5,098 nucleotides of DNA from Treponema sp. UBA1240 (lineage in GTDB: Bacteria > Spirochaetota > Spirochaetia > Treponematales > Treponemataceae). The stretch spans positions 3,524 through 8,621 of the forward strand of contig DBWK01000123.1 in NCBI GenBank assembly GCA_002308875.1, written 5' to 3'. Position numbers and translations under genes: made by a program. Numbering within the stretch: the stretch's first letter is position 1; the number at the start of each line of letters is the position of its first letter. Below, in pieces: positions 1 through 5,098 of the stretch. The notes below the pieces were generated by a model. The model searched no databases, had not been told where the DNA came from, and was given only the letters and a program-made list of their open reading frames with translations.

Positions 1-311
1 ACTTCATCCGCACCGTCTATTGCCAGGTCCAAACTGCCGCCAATCTGCTTTGAGTTCATTGAAAAAACCGGAATCTGCAAGTCTTCACAGGCTATTGTAG
101 TCTGAAAGCTGGTGGCAACTGCTTTTATATCTGCAAGGGTTCCGTCCTTGATTCGTTCTGCAAGCCTCTGTACAGCCGGCATTGCCGTGGAACCGGTACC
201 CAGTCCTATTTTCATACCGCTAAAAATCAGTTTTTCGTTTATCAATGTATCTATCGCGGTTCTCGCCGCAAGAACCTTTTGCTCACTTTGTGAAAGTTTG
301 TTTTCAGTCAT
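1..311 (-). CDS. rpiA: Ribose-5-phosphate isomerase A, N-terminal part (cut by window edge)
   Basis: Interconverts ribose 5-phosphate and ribulose 5-phosphate in the cytoplasmic non-oxidative pentose phosphate pathway. The first 103 residues are visible. They contain the phosphate-binding loop GLGTGSTA (about residues 37-44) and end in DLAIDGADE (about 95-103), which holds the two aspartates equivalent to E. coli Asp81 and Asp84. The catalytic glutamate and lysine lie beyond the window edge. Two consecutive in-frame ATG codons (314-312 and 311-309) are possible starts. I chose 311 because an AGGAG motif lies 6 bases upstream of it but only 3 bases from the other. The gene starts inside the end of aroDE (8-bp overlap), so it is probably translationally coupled and is the fifth gene of the def operon. 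Family identity is clear from the motifs. Confidence 0.94.
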   Translation of the reverse strand, partial: MTENKLSQSEQKVLAARTAIDTLINEKLIFSGMKIGLGTGSTAMPAVQRLAERIKDGTLADIKAVATSFQTTIACEDLQIPVFSMNSKQIGGSLDLAIDGADE

Positions 312-1806
312 CATATTCTCCTGTAAAAAGCTTGTATTGCATATATATTTGTTCTTCCATCATTTTTTCACCGGTCATTACGATACAACCGGCTTCTTCG
401 GCGCGCATTATAACAGGTGTTCTTTCATTGGACGCGACACAGTCAAACACTTTTTCGTTTCCGCGGAAAATGTAGTTGGGAATAGGATCACCGATTCCGT
501 TTGGAACCATTGCATAATATTCGGTGGAACCCACGGAAGTTGTCTGAATAATCAAATCCGAAAAATCTTCAATATACAGCTGCGAATCAACGGAGAGCGA
601 AGCCCACTTAAAATTATAAAGACTTGCCAATTCCTTTGCCTTTGCAACCGTCCGGTTAAAAATGCATGCTTTTCCACGTAAAAGCTTTACAACATAAGCT
701 GCTGTCCGTGCCATTGAACCTGCACCAATAATAGAAACACGCCAGCCGAAAAGATTCTTTTTTCCGGTCAGCTTCAGGAGCGAATTCAACAAAGCCTTTA
801 CAGAAGTGTTAAAACCAATCCAGTTGTCTTCGGTTTTTACAAAAGTGTTTGTTCTTTCGGTGTTTCCAACAGCAGAAGAAACTGTAACGGCGAACTGCAG
901 TGCGGATTTGTTGAACGGAAAAGAAAAAGACAGGGCAGGTATTGAAAGTTCATCCGCAAATTCAAGAACTTCCTCAATTTTGTCAGCATAAACAGGCAGA
1001 CAAACCGCATTCATATTATTATCTCTGAAATGCTTGTTCTGAGCCTTTGCATACATCTGAGCGGATAATGCTTTTCCGGCAAATGCGTAGATTTTTGTTT
1101 TTTCATTTATGTCATCAAAATGAAAAGTTTGCTGTAACTGCTTTGGGTCAATACTGTAGTTTCCGCTGCATGGAATTATGGGGTTACTGTCCGATGTATA
1201 CACAAAATATGAATTTGCCAGTGAAGAAAGAATCCGCTCCGGCTGTGAATATGGACCGGCAACTTCAAAAATAACACGCTTTTTCTCGGATTTTTTTACC
1301 TCACGGAACAATTTGGTAACGTCAGAAAGCGAACGGGCGGTAAAAGCTATTTTTGGAATTTCATATTCATTCTTTCGTATTGATGAGATTTGAGTATGAA
1401 TTTCTTTCATCGAATCATCTTCACAGTAAACGGTTCTGATTATTTTAGTTCCGAATGCAAGTGACGCATCGAGCAAAGCCGGTACGTTAAAATCCGATTC
1501 CAAGTCTATATAGGCATAGTTTTTTGTAGTGTCCTGATTGGCAAAAGCAATAGCACGCGCGAACAAAACAGTTCGGGTTGCCTCACCTTCGTCAAACTTT
1601 CCGCCGTTTATGCTTCGTCTGATACTAAGAATACAAGGGAGCCCCGCAAGTTCGGGAAAGCGGCGCAATGAAAGCCTCTCATCCTTGTTAAGATAGTCTG
1701 CCCGCAGTTCAACAACGTCAATCCAATCCCTGTATTTTTCAATTACTTCAAGATTTTCTTTTATTGTAGAACCTGTCAGCGACAGGCAGACTTTTGATTG
1801 AATCAT
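304..1806 (-). CDS. aroDE: AroD-AroE fusion (3-dehydroquinate dehydratase / shikimate dehydrogenase), both active sites altered
   Basis: A 500-residue fusion in the domain order known from plants and Chlamydia. Residues 1 to about 222 are a type I dehydroquinase fold, which normally converts 3-dehydroquinate to dehydroshikimate through a Schiff-base lysine. Residues about 238-500 are a shikimate dehydrogenase fold, which normally reduces dehydroshikimate with NADPH. Retained in the first half are ELR (33-35), Arg63 and the Schiff-base lysine Lys152 in IPKIA. By my alignment the catalytic Glu86 and His143 of E. coli AroD are replaced by Asn67 and Tyr127. In the second half the nucleotide loop GAGSMA (361-366), NRT (384-386), Asn320 and Gln486 are kept. 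The catalytic Lys65 and Asp102 of E. coli AroE are replaced by Asn299 and Ser335, and the substrate serines 14 and 16 by Gln250 and Tyr252. The ATG start directly precedes the KVCLSLTG strand expected at a dehydroquinase N-terminus; its ribosome site is weak (TGGTAAAG). It lies 11 bp after the PASTA gene. The fold assignment is secure; present activity is doubtful. Confidence 0.88.
   Translation of the reverse strand: MIQSKVCLSLTGSTIKENLEVIEKYRDWIDVVELRADYLNKDERLSLRRFPELAGLPCILSIRRSINGGKFDEGEATRTVLFARAIAFANQDTTKNYAYIDLESDFNVPALLDASLAFGTKIIRTVYCEDDSMKEIHTQISSIRKNEYEIPKIAFTARSLSDVTKLFREVKKSEKKRVIFEVAGPYSQPERILSSLANSYFVYTSDSNPIIPCSGNYSIDPKQLQQTFHFDDINEKTKIYAFAGKALSAQMYAKAQNKHFRDNNMNAVCLPVYADKIEEVLEFADELSIPALSFSFPFNKSALQFAVTVSSAVGNTERTNTFVKTEDNWIGFNTSVKALLNSLLKLTGKKNLFGWRVSIIGAGSMARTAAYVVKLLRGKACIFNRTVAKAKELASLYNFKWASLSVDSQLYIEDFSDLIIQTTSVGSTEYYAMVPNGIGDPIPNYIFRGNEKVFDCVASNERTPVIMRAEEAGCIVMTGEKMMEEQIYMQYKLFTGEYDD
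318..322 (-). promoter_or_regulatory. Ribosome binding site of rpiA
   Basis: The minus strand reads AGGAG followed by AATATGATG. It lies inside the last codons of aroDE. The spacing favours the second ATG (position 311) as the rpiA start. Confidence 0.7.
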
Positions 1807-1817
1807 ACTTTACCAGT

Positions 1818-2837
1818 CTATTTTACAACAAATTGTGAGTATTCTTTTCCTGCAACCGAGAGAATCAGTACCGTATTCTTTTCAACCGCATACGGAATTG
1901 TCAGCATTCCGCCCGGATGAGTGAATGCAACAAGTGTATACAAATCATCGTTCGAACTGAAAGCGTCGAGCTGCATTTCAACCGCAAACGGATAATCCTG
2001 AAGTTCCTGCATAAATAAACCGTAAACCATATTCTTAGCTGGCTTTTCGGGATATGCAAGTTCAGCCTTTATTCTTGTGTATTTTTCAACTTCCGTATTC
2101 TCAGGAACTGACTGTGACAGTACTGTATCTTTGTCTGAGGTTTGTTCTGAAACTGTAAAGTCGTACACAAGGTTGTTCTTGCGCATCTGCATATACATAT
2201 CGTTGATTGACATTCCCTTTATTGAAGGAACAACAACTTTTTGATTATCCGCACCCTTGCTTACAACAAACACAATTTCCATAGCGTCATATATCTGACT
2301 GCCCGCCGGCGGATCCTGCCGGAGAATTGTTCCGGGTTCTTCTTCACTGTATTCGTACAAAGGTTCGGCAAGTTTTACAGGAGACTTTGAAGTAGAAGAA
2401 AAAAGTGCCTGAAAGCTTGTTTTTACTTCATCATAGGATCTTCCCACATAATTATCGATTTCATTCAGAACAATTCCACGGCTTACGGTAAGATTGATTC
2501 TCTTACCGGCTTTTACGATTGAACCCGCTTTAGGTGACTGGGCAAGAATCGTTCCCTTGTCATCGGGATTGTCGGAATATCTTAAAACAAGTTTTGGGTA
2601 CAATTCCTTTACCTGCATTTCAAGCAGTGCTTCCGAAAGTTCCTTGCCCTTTACGTCGGGAACCATAACTTCTTCAGCACCTTTTACAGTTGCAAAGAAA
2701 ACCGCAAGACAGATAAGTCCCATAAAAACAATTGAAACAATAACAACTCCTGCATAAAGCAAAGCATTTTCCTGCATCCGTTCAATCATTCCGGTAACGC
2801 TTACCCGCCAATTCTTAATATCAAACTTGTTTTTCAT
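1818..2837 (-). CDS. Membrane-anchored PASTA-repeat protein without a kinase domain
   Basis: A 339-residue protein probably fixed in the inner membrane with its bulk outside. A cytoplasmic stub of about 25 residues is followed by one membrane segment (about 27-51, rich in V, I, L and F). Three PASTA repeats follow (about 55-121, 122-195 and 200-263), each with the pattern V-P-x-(V/I)-x-G or a variant, a long helix, then a GTIL/DTVL strand, a Q-(S/D)-P or Q-S-V-P turn, and a strand ending near VSRG, VSKG or ELAY. The second repeat is less regular at its start. Residues 264-339 form a further domain I do not recognise. PASTA repeats in other bacteria bind muropeptides or beta-lactams on Ser/Thr kinases and penicillin-binding proteins, but no kinase or transpeptidase domain is present here. 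A role in envelope sensing or as a scaffold is inference. The start has a good GAGGT site and lies 8 bp after fmt. Confidence 0.88.
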   Translation of the reverse strand: MKNKFDIKNWRVSVTGMIERMQENALLYAGVVIVSIVFMGLICLAVFFATVKGAEEVMVPDVKGKELSEALLEMQVKELYPKLVLRYSDNPDDKGTILAQSPKAGSIVKAGKRINLTVSRGIVLNEIDNYVGRSYDEVKTSFQALFSSTSKSPVKLAEPLYEYSEEEPGTILRQDPPAGSQIYDAMEIVFVVSKGADNQKVVVPSIKGMSINDMYMQMRKNNLVYDFTVSEQTSDKDTVLSQSVPENTEVEKYTRIKAELAYPEKPAKNMVYGLFMQELQDYPFAVEMQLDAFSSNDDLYTLVAFTHPGGMLTIPYAVEKNTVLILSVAGKEYSQFVVK

Positions 2838-2842
2838 GTATT

Positions 2843-2847
2843 ACCTC
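2843..2847 (-). promoter_or_regulatory. Ribosome binding site of the PASTA gene, overlapping the fmt stop codon
   Basis: The minus strand reads GAGGT, 5 bases before the PASTA ATG (6 bases counted from the AGG core). Its first two bases are the last two bases of the fmt TGA stop codon, so ribosomes ending fmt would sit on the start region of the next gene. This favours coupled translation. Confidence 0.65.
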
Positions 2848-3832
2848 ATTCACAGACAGAACCAATGAAAGTTCTGGAGCCGTTTATAAAATCTTTCCAA
2901 TTAACAGCCTTTTTAGTCTGCCACTGCAAATTCTTTGCGACTAAAATGCCTTTTTTTGTTTTTATCAGAATTCCCTCTTTTTTGTCTACACCAAGAACGG
3001 TTCCCGGTTTTGCCGTTGTCCATTCCGGTTGTTCCTCACCGCCGTATACTGCAGATTCGTGTATTAAAAGCGGTGTTCCGCCTACGGTTGTAAATGTTCC
3101 GGGCCAGGGAACAAAAGCCCTGATTTTTGCGTCAATCCGTACAGCCGAATCCTGCCAGTCAATAATTCCGTCTTCTTTTTTCATCATACCAAAATAAGTC
3201 GCTTTTGCGGAATCCTGCGGAATTTCATGTTGTGAGACAGAGCCGTCTTCAATAGAATCAAGTACTTTAAGGAAGAGTTTGCCGCCTGCATCACTTACGG
3301 TTTGCAAAAGCGACTGCGATGTTTCTTTGCCGGTCAGTGGAATTTTTGTCTGAAGCAGAATGTTTCCGGCATCCATTTCTTTTACTATGCGCTGTATTGT
3401 GATTCCGGTTTCTTTGTCGCAATTAAGGATTGCAGCAGGAACAGGAGCACAGCCACGATACATCGGGAGCAAGGACGGATGCAGATTTATGCCGCCTTTT
3501 GGGAAAATTTCCATAAACGCCTGCGAAAAGATTTTTCCGTAAGCAAAGCAAACAAGAATATCGGGGTTAAGTGCCTTAATGGTATCGTAAACTTCGATAA
3601 GTTTATTGGGGGTTAGTATCTGAATAGGATTGGTGCTATAAAAACCGGAGTCCTGTGAGTTTATTTCAGCGGCAATCTGTGCAACAGGAGTAGGAATAAG
3701 CTCCTTTCCGCGTTTCTGCGCCGAAGGCGGATTTGTAAGCACACCGACAATACGGTGCTTTCCACTTTGAGCAATTTCTTTAAGTGGTTTTGCGGCAGCA
3801 TCAGGACTGCCCGCATACAGGATCTTTAGCAT
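2846..3832 (-). CDS. fmt: Methionyl-tRNA formyltransferase
   Basis: Transfers a formyl group from 10-formyltetrahydrofolate to the amino group of Met-tRNA(fMet), producing the cytoplasmic initiator tRNA. The protein has 328 residues (E. coli Fmt 315). The N-terminal formyltransferase domain begins with ILYAGSPD (4-11), the equivalent of the usual FxGTPxFA strand. It carries the folate-site motif NLHPSLLPMYRG (116-127) and EMDAGNILLQ (152-161). The catalytic triad is Asn116, His118 and Asp154, a constant offset of 10 from E. coli Asn106, His108 and Asp144. The C-terminal tRNA-binding domain covers about 214-328, with the conserved IRAFVPWPG (237-245). The ATG start overlaps the end of def by 7 bp and has an AGGA site with 6-base spacing. 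All key residues are present, so it should be functional. Confidence 0.97.
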   Translation of the reverse strand: MLKILYAGSPDAAAKPLKEIAQSGKHRIVGVLTNPPSAQKRGKELIPTPVAQIAAEINSQDSGFYSTNPIQILTPNKLIEVYDTIKALNPDILVCFAYGKIFSQAFMEIFPKGGINLHPSLLPMYRGCAPVPAAILNCDKETGITIQRIVKEMDAGNILLQTKIPLTGKETSQSLLQTVSDAGGKLFLKVLDSIEDGSVSQHEIPQDSAKATYFGMMKKEDGIIDWQDSAVRIDAKIRAFVPWPGTFTTVGGTPLLIHESAVYGGEEQPEWTTAKPGTVLGVDKKEGILIKTKKGILVAKNLQWQTKKAVNWKDFINGSRTFIGSVCE

Positions 3833-4389
3833 GCGTTGTCCTGATTTGCTTTTTTTGCAGCTATGCGCTGCTGTTTGTGTTGTTTTTGCAAAGCTTTTTC
3901 CTGTCTGCGTTTTTCCCGCCGTTCAAAGGTTTCTTCGGTTTTTTTCTTAAAATCGGGATCACCGCGGTCTATAAAAACCATGCCTTCCAAGTGGTCATAT
4001 TCATGCTGGATAATTCGCGCCAAAAGGCCATCCGCTTCCAGTGTAAAAGGTTTGCCTTTTTCGTTAAGCGCATTCACGGTTATTTTTTCGGGACGCATTA
4101 TGTTTTCGTACACTTTAGGAATACTAAGGCAACCTTCTTCATAGGGAACAAGGTTTTGAGAAGTAGCAATAATCTGCGGATTTATAAAAACTCTTCTTAT
4201 TTCATCATCTGCAATGATAACAAACATACGCAAAAGTTTGCCGACCTGAGGAGCAGCAAGACCGACGCCCTGAGCTTCAATCATCAAATCAAACATTTCT
4301 GCTATCATTGAACGGATTTCATCGTTTACTTCCTCTACAGGAAGCGATTTTTCCCTGAGAACAGGATTTCCCAAATGTACTATTTCCAT
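3826..4389 (-). CDS. def: Peptide deformylase with a long basic C-terminal tail
   Basis: Metal-dependent hydrolase that removes the N-formyl group from nascent proteins at the ribosome. All three family motifs are intact: GVGLAAPQ (41-48), EGCLS (85-89) and QHEYDH (128-133). This gives metal ligands Cys87, His129 and His133 and the catalytic Glu130. At 187 residues it is about 18 longer than E. coli Def. The extra length is in a tail from about residue 146 dominated by K, R, Q and E, probably one long charged helix. The ATG at 4389 is supported by the N-terminus MEIVHLGNPVLR, which fits the usual deformylase beginning. No Shine-Dalgarno sequence precedes it: the bases just upstream are TACTATTATAAT, which look like promoter. 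It is the probable first gene of the operon def-fmt-PASTA-aroDE-rpiA. Confidence 0.97.
   Translation of the reverse strand: MEIVHLGNPVLREKSLPVEEVNDEIRSMIAEMFDLMIEAQGVGLAAPQVGKLLRMFVIIADDEIRRVFINPQIIATSQNLVPYEEGCLSIPKVYENIMRPEKITVNALNEKGKPFTLEADGLLARIIQHEYDHLEGMVFIDRGDPDFKKKTEETFERREKRRQEKALQKQHKQQRIAAKKANQDNAC
3839..3842 (-). promoter_or_regulatory. Ribosome binding site of fmt, inside the end of def
   Basis: AGGA on the minus strand, 6 bases before the fmt ATG. It lies within the last codons of def and supports the overlapping start at 3832. Confidence 0.6.
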
Positions 4390-4395
4390 ATTATA

Positions 4396-4424
4396 ATAGT
4401 ATACAAATCTGCCCTTTATTGCAA
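4396..4424 (-). promoter_or_regulatory. Candidate sigma70-type promoter for the def operon
   Basis: The only sizeable gap in the window (4390-4444, 55 bp) is AT-rich next to def. On the minus strand TTGCAA (4424-4419, four of six matches to TTGACA) is followed after 17 bases by TACTAT (4401-4396). TATACT (4403-4398) is an alternative -10 with a 15-base spacer. With a usual 6-base discriminator the first option places transcription start on the A of the def ATG. I see no terminator hairpin in the gap, so read-through from the ABC gene is possible. Confidence 0.5.
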
Positions 4425-4444
4425 TTAGTAAACACGTCTAACCG

Positions 4445-5098
4445 CTAACCCTGTGCGAATGAACCGGTATAAAGCTGATAGTATTTGCCTTTTTGGTCCA
4501 TCAGCTCCTCATGGTTACCACGTTCAATGATTCTTCCTGCTTCCAGAACGCAAATCATGTCGGCATTTCGTACAGTAGAAAGTCTGTGTGCTATTACAAA
4601 AACGGTTCTGCCCTTCATAAGCGAATTCATGCCTTTCTCTATGAGGGATTCCGTGCGTGTATCAATGGAACTGGTCGCCTCATCAAGTATGAGAACAGGC
4701 GGATTGGCAACAGCCGCACGTGCAATCGCAAGCAGCTGACGCTGTCCCTGACTAAGGTTGCCACCGTCGCCGGTAATTACGGTCTGGTATCCGTTATGCA
4801 AATGCCTGATAAAGTAGTCCGCATTTGCGAGCTTTGCGGCGGCTTCTACTTCCGCATCACTGGCATCAAGCTTGCCAAAACGGATATTGTCGGCTATGGT
4901 GCCGGTAAAAAGGTGCGTATCCTGTAGTACCATACTCAATGAACGGCGCAAATCCGCTTTTTTTATCTTATTTACATTTATGCCGTCGTACCGGATTTTG
5001 CCGGAAACATCACCGTCAGGACCAAGTGTTACTTCATAAAAACGGTTAATAAGGTTGGTTATGGTCGTCTTGCCCGAACCGGTTGAACCTACGAGCGC
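4445..5098 (-). CDS. ABC exporter, nucleotide-binding domain (C-terminal part, cut by window edge)
   Basis: The frame is open to the window edge, giving the last 217 residues of an ATP-binding domain of the multidrug/lipid exporter (ABCB-like) class. In order it shows Walker A GSTGSGKTT (5089-5063), the Q-loop MVLQDTHLF, the signature LSQGQRQ, Walker B VLILDEATSSID with the catalytic glutamate, and the H-loop IAHRLSTV, ending in YQLYTGSFAQG. The membrane domain would lie upstream, outside the window. LSQGQ and an intact Walker B glutamate resemble the catalytically competent subunit of heterodimeric exporters such as TM287/288, so a partner gene with a degenerate site may lie just upstream; that is inference. 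Between Walker A and the Q-loop there are about seven more residues (LGPDGDV) than in typical relatives. A TTG at 4951 is not the start, since it is inside the domain. Substrate cannot be told from this half. Confidence 0.94.
   Translation of the reverse strand, partial: ALVGSTGSGKTTITNLINRFYEVTLGPDGDVSGKIRYDGINVNKIKKADLRRSLSMVLQDTHLFTGTIADNIRFGKLDASDAEVEAAAKLANADYFIRHLHNGYQTVITGDGGNLSQGQRQLLAIARAAVANPPVLILDEATSSIDTRTESLIEKGMNSLMKGRTVFVIAHRLSTVRNADMICVLEAGRIIERGNHEELMDQKGKYYQLYTGSFAQG

Noticed and set aside
112..681. Open frame of 189 codons on the plus strand
   Set aside because: It lies opposite rpiA and aroDE, whose motifs are unmistakable; its translation is cysteine- and phenylalanine-rich with no recognisable family.
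1396..1398. His137 of AroDE as the missing catalytic histidine
   Set aside because: It lies about ten residues past the aligned position, in the helix after the strand, so it is unlikely to reach the active site; only a structure would settle this.
3784..4311. Open frame of 175 codons on the plus strand, rich in Phe
   Set aside because: It is the complement of def and its lysine-rich tail, which yields long Phe runs on the other strand; no start signal or family match.
4390..4395. Perfect TATAAT directly before the def ATG as the -10 element
   Set aside because: Transcription would start inside def, and its spacing to TTGCAA is 23 bases; an upstream hexamer (TACTAT or TATACT) fits better.
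4412..4417. AAAGGG as the Shine-Dalgarno site of def
   Set aside because: It is 22 bases from the ATG, well beyond workable spacing, and falls between the likely -35 and -10 elements.
4390..4447. Rho-independent terminator after the ABC gene
   Set aside because: The gap has no stable GC-rich hairpin followed by a T run on the minus strand; the GGTTAG-CGGTTAG bases are a direct, not inverted, repeat.
4445..4951. Separate 168-residue ATPase gene starting at TTG 4951
   Set aside because: The frame continues upstream through Walker A to the window edge, so the TTG is an internal leucine of a larger ABC protein.

Overview
The window carries six genes, all read on the minus strand, and reads like a spirochaete chromosome, most probably a Treponema or close relative. 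The grounds are a fused AroD-AroE protein, a kinase-less membrane PASTA protein beside def and fmt, tight gene packing and a moderate GC content (about 40-45% by eye). This assignment comes from gene content and memory of related genomes, not from a search.

From right to left, in the direction of transcription: (1) 5098-4445, the C-terminal ATPase half of an ABC exporter, cut by the window edge. (2) A 55-bp gap (4390-4444) with a plausible sigma70-type promoter that ends at the next start codon. (3) def, peptide deformylase. (4) fmt, methionyl-tRNA formyltransferase, overlapping def by 7 bp. (5) A 339-residue membrane-anchored protein with three PASTA repeats, 8 bp after fmt. (6) aroDE, a dehydroquinase-shikimate dehydrogenase fusion, 11 bp after the PASTA gene. 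(7) rpiA, ribose-5-phosphate isomerase, overlapping aroDE by 8 bp and cut by the left edge. The spacing from def to rpiA is what a single operon would show.

def and fmt form the start-methionine formylation/deformylation cycle. The PASTA protein is probably an envelope sensor or scaffold that binds peptidoglycan. The order def-fmt-PASTA-pentose-phosphate enzyme echoes the Firmicutes cluster def-fmt-rsmB-prpC-prkC-rsgA-rpe, with a kinase-less PASTA protein where the PASTA kinase PrkC sits and rpiA in place of rpe.

The strongest anomaly is in aroDE. Aligned by eye to the E. coli enzymes, the fold and the NADP-binding loop are recognisable, but key catalytic residues are replaced in both halves: the Glu/His pair of the dehydroquinase, and the Lys/Asp pair plus substrate serines of the shikimate dehydrogenase. 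The reading frame is intact, so this looks like a maintained protein that has lost or changed its activity, not a decaying pseudogene. No mobile element, CRISPR array, tRNA, rRNA or convincing terminator was seen, and no stretch over 300 bases lacks a gene.
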